From the NCBI GenBank assembly GCA_020628265.1, contig JAHDFG010000041.1:1-11807 (forward strand): a stretch of 11,807 nt of DNA, in the 5' to 3' direction. Below the pieces are notes generated by a model, which was given only the letters and a program-made list of their open reading frames with translations, was not told the DNA's origin and did not search any database. Below are positions 1 to 7,064 of the stretch, in pieces (position 1 is the first letter of the stretch; every line of letters begins with the position of its first letter). The position numbers and the translations under genes are program-made. The DNA comes from Pseudooctadecabacter sp. Lineage in GTDB: Bacteria > Pseudomonadota > Alphaproteobacteria > Rhodobacterales > Rhodobacteraceae.

Positions 1-494
1 GGTTTTCGGTGATGATCGTGCTGGTGGGCCTCGGCCTGATGCAGGTGTTTGACACGTATCCCGTCACCGACCGCATCCTGAAAGTCGTCTCGGTGGTCTA
101 TCTTTTGTGGCTGGCATGGAAAATCGCCACGGCCGCCCCCAAACTGCCCGACGCGCCAGAAACAGGCGGCACGCCGATGACGTTCCTGCAGGCGGCGGCC
201 TTTCAATGGGTGAACCCGAAAGCATGGACCATGGCTGTCTATGCCATCACCAACTACGCCACCTCCGCCGAGGGGACGCGCAGCCTATGGTCAGTGGTTC
301 TGGTCGCCTTGGTGTTCGGTGTCGTGAATATCCCCTGCGTGGCCTCATGGACCGTTTTGGGCCAACAAATGCGCTGGTTCCTGACATCGCCAGCACGGTT
401 GCGGGCGTTCAACTGGACCATGGCCGTGCTTTTGGTGGCGACACTCTATCCGATTGTCTGGCCAGACGGTTGGGCGGCTGGACCAAAATTTTAG
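1..494 (+). CDS. LysE/RhtB family amino-acid exporter (5' truncated)
   Basis: Inner-membrane exporter of the LysE/RhtB superfamily, which exports amino acids or related metabolites; the substrate cannot be read from sequence. The frame is open from the left edge (first full codon at base 3), so the N-terminus lies outside the window. The GTG and ATG codons at 9 and 12 are probably internal. About 163 residues are visible against a usual 200-210, so roughly 40 are missing. Visible are hydrophobic segments (MIVLVGLGLMQVF; VVSVVYLLWLAW; VVLVALVFGVVNIPCVASW; a last one ending near WPDG) and the family signature FQWVNPKAW after the central loop. The gene ends at TAG 492-494 and converges on the helicase gene 15 bp away. 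The family call is secure; the substrate is unknown. Confidence 0.88.
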   Translation, partial: FSVMIVLVGLGLMQVFDTYPVTDRILKVVSVVYLLWLAWKIATAAPKLPDAPETGGTPMTFLQAAAFQWVNPKAWTMAVYAITNYATSAEGTRSLWSVVLVALVFGVVNIPCVASWTVLGQQMRWFLTSPARLRAFNWTMAVLLVATLYPIVWPDGWAAGPKF

Positions 495-504
495 AATTCT
501 GGTC
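481..504. repeat. 24-bp imperfect dyad across the LysE stop codon
   Basis: The left arm GACCAAAATT and the right arm AATTCTGGTC flank a 4-base centre, TTAG, which contains the stop codon of the LysE gene. The arms pair over 10 positions with one mismatch. It sits between two convergent genes, so it could be a weak bidirectional terminator, but neither side has a real T-tract. It has the same architecture as the perfect palindrome at 6589-6612: 18 of 24 positions are identical and all six differences are transitions. Confidence 0.6.
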
Positions 505-509
505 GCCCC

Positions 510-2903
510 CTAAAACGGGACGTCATCCGCCTGCGCGGCCCCGACGATGAACTTCGCCACCACTTTCTTGGTGCCCGCCTTGTCGAACTCGATCACCAGC
601 TTGTCGCCCTCGATCTCCATCACCTCACCGTAGCCGAATTTCTGGTGAAAGACCCGCTCCGAAACGGTGAAAGATGATGACGCCGTCATATCGATCGTCA
701 TATTGCGGGATTCCTGCGGCTGGCTGACGGGGCGTTGTTGACTGCGGGATTGCAGCCTGCGCCATCCCGGCGAGTTGTAAACGTCCGCATTGGCCGCGCG
801 GTCGTGCAGGTTCGATGTCATGCCCGCACTGGCCGGATTGGCCTGACCGGACATGCCCGCCGCACCATAGCCGCCGCCATAAAGGCCCGGCGGGGTCAGC
901 ACCTCGACATGTTCAGAGGGCAGCTCATCAATAAAGCGGCTGGGCATCTGGCTTTGCCACTGGCCATAGACCCGCCGGTTCGCGGCAAAGCTGATCGTGC
1001 AAATCTCTTCCGCGCGGGTGATACCCACGTAGGCCAGCCGCCGCTCTTCCTCGAGGCCCTTGAGCCCGCTTTCGTCCATGGACCGCTGGGACGGGAACAG
1101 CCCGTCCTCCCAACCGGGCAGGAACACCGCCGGATATTCCAGCCCCTTGGCCGCGTGCAGGGTCATGATGGTGACCTTGTCCTCCGCCTCCTCAGACGCA
1201 TTGTCCATTACAAGGCTGACGTGTTCGAGGAACCCTTGGAGGTTTTCGAAATTCTCCAGTGCCTTCACCAGTTCCTTGAGGTTCTCCAGCCGCCCCGGCG
1301 CCTCGGGCGTTTTGTCGTTCTGCCAAAAACCGGTGTAGCCGCTCTCATCAAGGATCATTTCGGCCACTTCGACGTGGGTGTCTTCCTCGGCGCGCAGCTG
1401 GTTGAACCAGCGGTCGAGGCCCTGCACCAATTCCCGCAAAGCAGCCCCGCCTTTGCCCTTGATCAACCCACCCTCGACACACAGCCGCGCCCCTTCGACA
1501 AGGTTCACGCCATTGGTCCGCGCAGTGGTCTGGATGGTCTGGACAGCCTTGTCCCCAAGGCCGCGCTTAGGCGTGTTGACGATCCTCTCGAACGCCAGAT
1601 CATCGTCTTGTGACACTGCCAGCCGGAAATAGGCCATGGCATCGCGGATCTCCATCCGCTCGTAAAAGCGCGCACCACCGATGACGCGGTAGGGCAGACC
1701 AATTGTTAGAAATCGGTCCTCAAACGCGCGCATCTGGTAGGAGGCACGCACAAGGATCGCCATGCCGTTCAGCGCCATGCCCTGCCGGCCGCGCGTGCCA
1801 CGCTGCATCGCCTCGACCTCCTCGCCGATCCAGCGGGCCTCTTCGTCGCCATCCCAATGGCCGATCAGACGCACCTGCTCGCCGTCATCGCCTGTCGTGA
1901 AAAGCGTCTTACCCAGCCGGCCCTTGTTGGCCTCAATCACGCCAGCGGCGGCCCCGAGGATGTGGCCGGTGGAGCGGTAGTTCTGCTCCAGCCGGACGAC
2001 CTTGGCGCCCGGAAAGTCCTTTTCAAACCGCAGGATATTGCCCACCTCGGCGCCCCGCCAGCCGTAGATCGACTGGTCGTCATCGCCCACGCAGCAGATG
2101 TTCTTGTGTCCTTGGGCCAAAAGCCGCAGCCAGAGGTACTGTGCGACGTTCGTATCCTGATATTCGTCGACCAGAATATAGCGGAACCAGCGTTGATATT
2201 GGGCCAGAACGTCCGGATTGTTCTGAAAAATCGTGACCATGTGCAACAGAAGGTCGCCAAAGTCGCAGGCGTTCAGGTCCTTCATCCGCTGCTGATAGGC
2301 CGCATAAATGCCCACGCCCCGCCCGTCATAGGCGCTGCTTTCGGCGACAGGCACCTGATCCGGCGTCCACGCCTTGTTCTTCCAGCCGTCGATAATCCCC
2401 GAAAGCATCCGCGCAGGCCAACGCTTGTCATCGATGTTCTCGGCCGCCACCAGCTGTTTCAACAGCCGCAACTGATCGTCCGTGTCCAGAATGGTGAAAT
2501 TCGATTTCAGCCCCACCAGCTCCGCATGACGCCGCAGCAGCTTCACACAGATCGCGTGAAACGTCCCCAGCCACGGCATTCCTTCTACGTGGCCGGTCAA
2601 GGCCCCCACGCGGGTCTTCATTTCCTTGGCGGCCTTATTGGTAAAGGTCACGGCCAGAATTTCATTGGGCCGCGCACGGCCTGTGGACAGCAAATGCGCA
2701 ATCCGTGCGGTCAGCGCCCGCGTTTTGCCCGTACCAGCACCGGCCAACATCAAGACAGGTCCGTCCAAGGCCTCCACCGCTTCGCGCTGTGCAGGGTTCA
2801 GCCCCTCCAGATAGGGGGCACCGCGCCCCATCATGGCCTGCTGGCTCAGACTGGGTTGGGCGGCTGCTGCCTCAAAGGCATCATCATCGGAATAACTGCT
2901 CAT
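510..2903 (-). CDS. uvrD: ATP-dependent DNA helicase UvrD/PcrA (superfamily 1A)
   Basis: 3'-5' DNA helicase of nucleotide excision and mismatch repair and of fork maintenance. It is 797 residues from the ATG at 2903, in the family's usual size range. A TTG three codons upstream is the only further in-frame start and seems less likely. All SF1A motifs are present: Walker A AGAGTGKT at 54-61; Ia VTFTNKAAKEM near 85-95; Ib GTFHAIC near 113; II DEYQD at 246-250; III GDDDQSIYGWRG at 273-284; IV QNYRST at 307-312; V TLHAAKGLEYPAVFLPGWEDGLFP near 581-604 in full; VI ERRLAYVGITRAE near 620-632. A low-complexity Gly/Ala/Gln/Ser linker (about 670-742) leads to the C-terminal Tudor-like domain (VFHQKFGYGEVMEIEGDKLVIEF, about 751-773), which in PcrA/UvrD contacts RNA polymerase. 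The gene is divergent from pyc and convergent with LysE. PcrA and UvrD cannot be told apart on motifs. Confidence 0.96.
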   Translation of the reverse strand: MSSYSDDDAFEAAAAQPSLSQQAMMGRGAPYLEGLNPAQREAVEALDGPVLMLAGAGTGKTRALTARIAHLLSTGRARPNEILAVTFTNKAAKEMKTRVGALTGHVEGMPWLGTFHAICVKLLRRHAELVGLKSNFTILDTDDQLRLLKQLVAAENIDDKRWPARMLSGIIDGWKNKAWTPDQVPVAESSAYDGRGVGIYAAYQQRMKDLNACDFGDLLLHMVTIFQNNPDVLAQYQRWFRYILVDEYQDTNVAQYLWLRLLAQGHKNICCVGDDDQSIYGWRGAEVGNILRFEKDFPGAKVVRLEQNYRSTGHILGAAAGVIEANKGRLGKTLFTTGDDGEQVRLIGHWDGDEEARWIGEEVEAMQRGTRGRQGMALNGMAILVRASYQMRAFEDRFLTIGLPYRVIGGARFYERMEIRDAMAYFRLAVSQDDDLAFERIVNTPKRGLGDKAVQTIQTTARTNGVNLVEGARLCVEGGLIKGKGGAALRELVQGLDRWFNQLRAEEDTHVEVAEMILDESGYTGFWQNDKTPEAPGRLENLKELVKALENFENLQGFLEHVSLVMDNASEEAEDKVTIMTLHAAKGLEYPAVFLPGWEDGLFPSQRSMDESGLKGLEEERRLAYVGITRAEEICTISFAANRRVYGQWQSQMPSRFIDELPSEHVEVLTPPGLYGGGYGAAGMSGQANPASAGMTSNLHDRAANADVYNSPGWRRLQSRSQQRPVSQPQESRNMTIDMTASSSFTVSERVFHQKFGYGEVMEIEGDKLVIEFDKAGTKKVVAKFIVGAAQADDVPF

Positions 2904-2984
2904 GCGGTGCAACCTAGCGCCAACGAGAGGTTAAGAAAAGCCCATGTTCGCGCTCTGTTCACCCCTTCTTTGATGGTAAAATAC

Positions 2985-3060
2985 CTCAGGGGGGAACGGG
3001 CCCTTGGGCCCGTGGGGGGACAGCGTCCCCCCTGCCCCGCCCGCCGCAGGCGCAGGCGCC
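2985..3060. repeat. Chain of GC-rich hairpins between uvrD and pyc
   Basis: Three dyads lie side by side. The first has arms ACGGGCCC (2996-3003) and GGGCCCGT (3006-3013). The second has arms GGGGGGAC (3014-3021) and GTCCCCCC (3025-3032) with loop AGC, and abuts the first with no gap. The third is a short GGCGC/GCGCC stem (3049-3060). An A/T-rich lead ending in TACCTCAGGGGGG precedes them. Composition and layout resemble dispersed intergenic palindromes that I recall from roseobacter genomes (a recollection, not checked). It could also be a terminator-like barrier between the divergent promoters, but no T-tract follows. The base-pairing is plain; the role is unknown. Confidence 0.6.
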
Positions 3061-3086
3061 AGCCATCGCATACCCAGTTCTGCGTG

Positions 3087-3115
3087 TTTACACCTGCGAC
3101 ACTTTTGCACTAAAT
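3087..3115 (+). promoter_or_regulatory. Candidate sigma70-type promoter for pyc
   Basis: TTTACA at 3087-3092 differs from the -35 consensus by one base. Seventeen bases further on lies CTAAAT (3110-3115), a poor -10; TAAATG with an 18-base spacer is an alternative register. The position, about 30-60 bp before the pyc ATG, is right. The call rests on visual matching only. Confidence 0.35.
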
Positions 3116-3130
3116 GCCGCAACTGCAAAA
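3103..3130. promoter_or_regulatory. Operator-like inverted repeat upstream of pyc
   Basis: TTTTGCA (3103-3109) and TGCAAAA (3124-3130) are perfect inverted 7-mers separated by 14 bases. They bracket the candidate -10 and the expected start site of pyc, where a repressor would act. The half-sites resemble the TTTGCAAA elements of the alphaproteobacterial ScfR-type regulators of acyl-CoA carboxylation genes (PccR), but the spacing here is longer than the published arrangement as I remember it. Too long a loop makes a simple RNA hairpin less likely. Confidence 0.35.
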
Positions 3131-3131
3131 T

Positions 3132-3139
3132 AAGGGGGG
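3132..3139 (+). promoter_or_regulatory. Shine-Dalgarno that fixes the pyc start
   Basis: AAGGGGGG lies about 7-11 bases before the ATG at 3147, a normal distance. The earlier in-frame ATG at 3114 has no such element and would place the SD inside the coding sequence, so 3147 is preferred. Confidence 0.7.
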
Positions 3140-3146
3140 CTGTCAT

Positions 3147-6100
3147 ATGGCCGACTTCAAAAAGATTCTCATCGCCAACCGGGGTGAGATCGCCATCCGG
3201 ATCATGCGCGCTGCCAACGAGATGGGCAAAAAGACAGTCGCCGTATTTGCAGAAGAAGACAAACTGGGCCTGCACCGGTTCAAAGCGGACGAGGCCTACC
3301 GCATCGGCGAGGGTCTGGGACCGGTCGCCGCCTACCTGTCCATCGACGAGATGATCCGCGTCGCCAAGGACAGTGGGGCCGATGCGATCCACCCAGGGTA
3401 CGGCCTGCTGTCGGAAAACCCCGACTTCGTGGATGCCTGCCACGCCAATGGCATCAAGTTCATCGGGCCGAAGGCTGAAACCATGCGGGCACTGGGCGAC
3501 AAAGCCTCTGCCCGCCGCGTTGCCATTGACGCGGGTGTCCCCGTCATCCCCGCCACCGAAGTGCTGGGCGATGATATGAAGGCGATCAAGAAGGAAGCCA
3601 ATGAGATCGGCTATCCGCTGATGCTCAAAGCCTCTTGGGGCGGTGGCGGTCGCGGTATGCGCCCGATTTTCTCAGAGGACGAACTGGAAGAGAAAGTCCT
3701 CGAAGGCCGCCGTGAGGCCGAGGCCGCATTTGGCAACGGCGAAGGTTATCTGGAAAAGATGATCATGCGCGCCCGCCACGTGGAGGTTCAGATCCTCGGC
3801 GACAGCCATGGCCAGATTTATCACCTGTGGGAACGGGATTGTTCCGTTCAGCGCCGCAACCAGAAGGTCATCGAACGGGCCCCCGCGCCGTATCTGTCCG
3901 GCACCCAGCGTGAACAGCTGTGTAATCTGGGCAAGAAAATTTGCGAACACGTGAACTACGAATGCGCGGGCACGGTCGAATTCCTGATGGATATGGACAG
4001 CGGCGAGTTCTACTTCATCGAAGTGAACCCGCGCGTGCAGGTGGAACACACCGTCACCGAAGAAGTCACCGGCATCGACATCGTTCAGGCCCAGATCAAG
4101 ATCGCCGAGGGCAAGTCACTGGTCGAGGCTACGGGCTGCGCGTCCCAGTATGACGTCAAACTCGACGGTCACGCCCTGCAGACCCGCGTGACGACCGAAG
4201 ACCCCTCCAACAACTTCATCCCCGACTACGGGCGTATCCAGACCTACCGGTCGGCCACGGGCATGGGCATTCGTCTGGACGGCGGCACGGCATATTCGGG
4301 TGCTGTGATCACGCGCTATTACGACAGTCTGCTGACGAAAGTGACCGCTTGGGCCCCCACGCCAGAGGCCGCCATTCACCGCATGGACCGCGCGTTGCGT
4401 GAATTCCGTATTCGCGGGGTGTCGACGAACATCGCTTTCGTTGAAAACCTGCTGAAACACCCGACGTTCCTGAACTACGAATACCACACCAAGTTCATCG
4501 ACGAGACGCCGGAGCTGTTCGACTTCAAAAAGCGCCGCGACCGTGCGACGAAAATCCTGACCTATATCGCGGATATCACCGTGAACGGGCATCCCGAGAC
4601 CCAAGGCCGCGCCAAACCCGGCGCAGAGGCGATTGCGCCCAAGGCCCCCGCCCCCAAGGTCGCGGACCCGATCCCCGGCACGCGCCAAATTCTGGATCAG
4701 TTCGGACCGGAGGCCGTGGCCGACTGGATGCGCGACCAGAACCAACTGCTGATCACCGACACGACCATGCGTGACGGCCACCAGTCCTTGCTGGCGACCC
4801 GCATGCGGTCCATCGACATGATCCGCGTGGCACCGACCTATGCAGCAAACATGAACGCCCTGTTCTCGGTGGAATGCTGGGGCGGTGCGACCTTCGATGT
4901 GGCCTACCGGTTCTTGCAGGAATGCCCCTGGCAACGCCTGCGCGATATCCGCGCCAAGATGCCCAACATTATGACGCAGATGTTGCTGCGCGCGTCCAAC
5001 GGCGTCGGCTACACCAACTACCCTGACAACGTGGTGCAGGAGTTCGTCCGTCAGGCGGCCGTGTCCGGCGTCGATGTCTTCCGCGTGTTCGACAGCCTCA
5101 ACTGGGTCGAAAACATGCGCGTGGCCATGGATGCCGTGATCAAGGCCGAGAAGGTCTGCGAAGGCACGATCTGCTACACCGGCGACATCAACGACCCGGA
5201 TCGCAGCAAATACAACGTGGCCTACTACGTTGATATGGCGAAACAATTGGAGAAGGCCGGCGCCCATGTTCTGGGCCTGAAAGACATGGCCGGCCTGCTG
5301 AAGCCTGCCGCGGCGACCCAGTTGATCAAGGCGCTGAAGGAAGAGGTCGGCCTGCCGATCCACTTCCACACGCACGACACATCCGGTGCCGCCATTGCGA
5401 CGGTTCTGGCGGCGTCCAATGCGGGCGTGGATGTTGTGGATGCGGCCATGGACGCCCTGTCAGGCAACACATCGCAGCCGACGCTCGGGTCCATTGTTGA
5501 AGCGCTGAAACACACCGACCGCGACACCGGTCTGGATGTGGGTTCGATCCGCGAGATTTCCAACTACTGGGAAACCGTGCGGGCTCACTACGCCGCCTTT
5601 GAAAGCGGCCTGCAGGCCCCTGCGTCCGAAGTCTACCTGCACGAGATGCCGGGTGGTCAGTTCACCAACCTCAAGGCTCAGGCACGCAGCCTTGGTCTGG
5701 AAGAACGCTGGCATGAGGTCGCCCAGACCTATGCGGATGTGAACCAGATGTTCGGCGACATCGTGAAGGTCACGCCGTCCTCCAAAGTGGTCGGCGATAT
5801 GGCGCTGATGATGGTCAGTCAGAACCTGACACGGGCGGATGTGGAAGACCCAAAATCCGAGGTCAGCTTCCCTGACAGTGTGGTCGACATGATGCGCGGC
5901 AATCTGGGCCAGCCTCCCGGTGGCTTCCCTGACAGCATCGTCAAGAAGGTTCTGAAGGGTGAGAAGCCCAACACCGACCGCCCCGGGAAATCCTTGAAGC
6001 CCACAGATTTGGAGGCCACCCGCAAGGAGTTGTCCGCCAAGCTGGATGGGGCTGAGATCGATGACGAGGATCTGAACGGCTATCTGATGTACCCCAAGGT

Positions 6101-6590
6101 CTATCTGGATTACGCCCAGCGCCATGAAACCTACGGTCCCGTGCGCACACTGCCCACACGGACGTTCTTCTATGGCATGGAACCGGGCGAAGAGATCACG
6201 GCCGAGATCGACCCCGGCAAGACGCTGGAAATCCGACTACAGGCCGTGGCCGAGACAAATGAAGAAGGCGAAGTGAAGGTCTTCTTTGAACTCAACGGTC
6301 AGCCGCGCACGATCCGCGTGCCCAATCGCATGGTCAAGGCGAACACGGTGCAGCGGCCCAAGGCCGAAGCCGGCAACGACAACCACATCGGCGCACCCAT
6401 GCCGGGCGTTGTGGCCTCGGTGGCGGCCACTGTGGGCGCAAAAGTCAAGGAAGGCGATCTGCTGCTGACGATCGAAGCGATGAAGATGGAAACCGGCATC
6501 CACGCCGAACGGGACGCCACGATCAAGGCGGTGCATGTCATCGCCGGCGGCCAGATCGATGCGAAGGACCTGCTGATCGAACTGGAGTGA
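3147..6590 (+). CDS. pyc: Pyruvate carboxylase (biotin-dependent, single chain)
   Basis: Cytosolic enzyme that carboxylates pyruvate to oxaloacetate with ATP and bicarbonate, the anaplerotic input to the TCA cycle and to gluconeogenesis. It is 1147 residues, full length for the family. Domain order: biotin carboxylase (about 1-460) starting FKKILIANRGEIA, with the Gly-rich ATP-grasp loop KASWGGGGRGMR at 161-172, ERDCS at 229-233 and EVNPRVQVEH at 292-301; carboxyltransferase (about 530-810) with TTMRDGHQS at 539-547, ECWGGATFD at 576-584, the carbamylated-lysine candidate K712 in LGLKDMAG, and metal ligands H741 and H743 in HFHTHD; the PYC/OADA allosteric and tetramerisation region; and a C-terminal biotinyl domain with EAMKM, biotin on K1113, 34 residues from the end. 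All catalytic features are intact. It is divergent from uvrD and is followed by a palindrome and a strong terminator, so it is probably monocistronic. The start is set by the SD at 3132-3139. Confidence 0.97.
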   Translation: MADFKKILIANRGEIAIRIMRAANEMGKKTVAVFAEEDKLGLHRFKADEAYRIGEGLGPVAAYLSIDEMIRVAKDSGADAIHPGYGLLSENPDFVDACHANGIKFIGPKAETMRALGDKASARRVAIDAGVPVIPATEVLGDDMKAIKKEANEIGYPLMLKASWGGGGRGMRPIFSEDELEEKVLEGRREAEAAFGNGEGYLEKMIMRARHVEVQILGDSHGQIYHLWERDCSVQRRNQKVIERAPAPYLSGTQREQLCNLGKKICEHVNYECAGTVEFLMDMDSGEFYFIEVNPRVQVEHTVTEEVTGIDIVQAQIKIAEGKSLVEATGCASQYDVKLDGHALQTRVTTEDPSNNFIPDYGRIQTYRSATGMGIRLDGGTAYSGAVITRYYDSLLTKVTAWAPTPEAAIHRMDRALREFRIRGVSTNIAFVENLLKHPTFLNYEYHTKFIDETPELFDFKKRRDRATKILTYIADITVNGHPETQGRAKPGAEAIAPKAPAPKVADPIPGTRQILDQFGPEAVADWMRDQNQLLITDTTMRDGHQSLLATRMRSIDMIRVAPTYAANMNALFSVECWGGATFDVAYRFLQECPWQRLRDIRAKMPNIMTQMLLRASNGVGYTNYPDNVVQEFVRQAAVSGVDVFRVFDSLNWVENMRVAMDAVIKAEKVCEGTICYTGDINDPDRSKYNVAYYVDMAKQLEKAGAHVLGLKDMAGLLKPAAATQLIKALKEEVGLPIHFHTHDTSGAAIATVLAASNAGVDVVDAAMDALSGNTSQPTLGSIVEALKHTDRDTGLDVGSIREISNYWETVRAHYAAFESGLQAPASEVYLHEMPGGQFTNLKAQARSLGLEERWHEVAQTYADVNQMFGDIVKVTPSSKVVGDMALMMVSQNLTRADVEDPKSEVSFPDSVVDMMRGNLGQPPGGFPDSIVKKVLKGEKPNTDRPGKSLKPTDLEATRKELSAKLDGAEIDDEDLNGYLMYPKVYLDYAQRHETYGPVRTLPTRTFFYGMEPGEEITAEIDPGKTLEIRLQAVAETNEEGEVKVFFELNGQPRTIRVPNRMVKANTVQRPKAEAGNDNHIGAPMPGVVASVAATVGAKVKEGDLLLTIEAMKMETGIHAERDATIKAVHVIAGGQIDAKDLLIELE

Positions 6591-6612
6591 TCAAAATTCC
6601 GGAATTTTGATC
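6589..6612. repeat. Perfect 24-bp palindrome overlapping the pyc stop codon
   Basis: The arms are GATCAAAATT and AATTTTGATC around CCGG, so all 24 bases are self-complementary. Its first two bases are the last two of the pyc TGA. As RNA it would form a mostly A-U hairpin with no T-tract after it (CTCCCCGCC follows). A proper terminator lies 20 bp further on, so this element probably does something else, or acts as an RNA 3'-end processing or protein-binding site. It is related to the dyad at 481-504. Confidence 0.65.
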
Positions 6613-6633
6613 TCCCCGCCAAAAGGAATTGTC

Positions 6634-6670
6634 AGGGCCAGCGTTTTGCGAAACGCTGGCCCTCAGTTTT
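6634..6670 (+). terminator. Rho-independent terminator of pyc
   Basis: A perfect 13-bp stem pairs AGGGCCAGCGTTT (6634-6646) with AAACGCTGGCCCT (6651-6663) around the loop TGCG. CAG and TTTT (6667-6670) follow. The T-tract is short and slightly displaced, but the stem is very stable. The T-tract runs directly into the AGGA of the next gene's ribosome binding site. Confidence 0.8.
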
Positions 6671-6683
6671 AGGACCATCCGTC

Positions 6684-7064
6684 ATGCAGCGCCTTGCCCT
6701 ACTCTCCATTCTCGTCCCGTCTTACGACGCCGGAAAAGCCTTCTTTGTGGACACCTTGGGTTTCGATCTGATCGACGACGTGGACGAAGGCCGGAAGCGC
6801 TGGGTCAGGGTCGCGCCTAGGGGCGCGGAGACGGGGTTTGTGCTGGCGCGGGCGGATACGCCGGAACAGGTCGCGGCGATCGGCAATCAGGGCGGCGGGC
6901 GTGTTTGGCTGTTTCTGGAGACAGATGATTTCGCGCGGGATCACGCCGCCTATCTGGCCAAGGGGGTCACCTTCGAAGAAGAACCACGGCATGAACCCTA
7001 CGGCACTGTCGCCGTTTTCCGCGACCCGTTCGGCAACCGTTGGGATTTGATCGAGTTTGCATGA
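6684..7064 (+). CDS. VOC superfamily (glyoxalase/bleomycin-resistance fold) protein
   Basis: 126-residue protein of the vicinal oxygen chelate fold, built from two beta-alpha-beta-beta-beta units. The first unit starts LALLSILVPSYDAGKAFFVDTLGF and the second has GNQGGGRVWLFLETDDF, then YGTVAVFRDPFGNRWDLIEF at the C-terminus. The pattern fits the small, uncharacterised PhnB/glyoxalase-like subgroup with the KRWV and GNQ.GGRV signatures. The usual first metal ligand (His or Gln in strand 1) is not evident, while the C-terminal acidic ligand position is occupied by E124, so metal-dependent catalysis is uncertain and no substrate can be named. AGGA (6671-6674) lies nine bases before the ATG, directly after the pyc terminator. 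The stop codon overlaps the next gene's ATG, so the two are translated together. Confidence 0.88.
   Translation: MQRLALLSILVPSYDAGKAFFVDTLGFDLIDDVDEGRKRWVRVAPRGAETGFVLARADTPEQVAAIGNQGGGRVWLFLETDDFARDHAAYLAKGVTFEEEPRHEPYGTVAVFRDPFGNRWDLIEFA

Noticed and set aside
1857..3113. A 418-codon open frame on the + strand opposite uvrD
   Set aside because: It lies antisense to a helicase with every motif intact. Its translation is rich in His, Arg, Gln and Pro with no domain, as expected from high-GC3 antisense frames.
3114..3146. An ATG at 3114 as the pyc start (11 extra residues)
   Set aside because: The AAGGGGGG element would then lie inside the gene, and the added residues do not resemble the N-terminus of pyruvate carboxylases, which begin near FKKILIANRGEIA.
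4116..5375. A 419-codon open frame on the - strand opposite pyc
   Set aside because: Antisense artefact of GC-biased codons. The translation is full of His, Val and Arg runs with no recognisable family, and pyc on the other strand is unambiguous.
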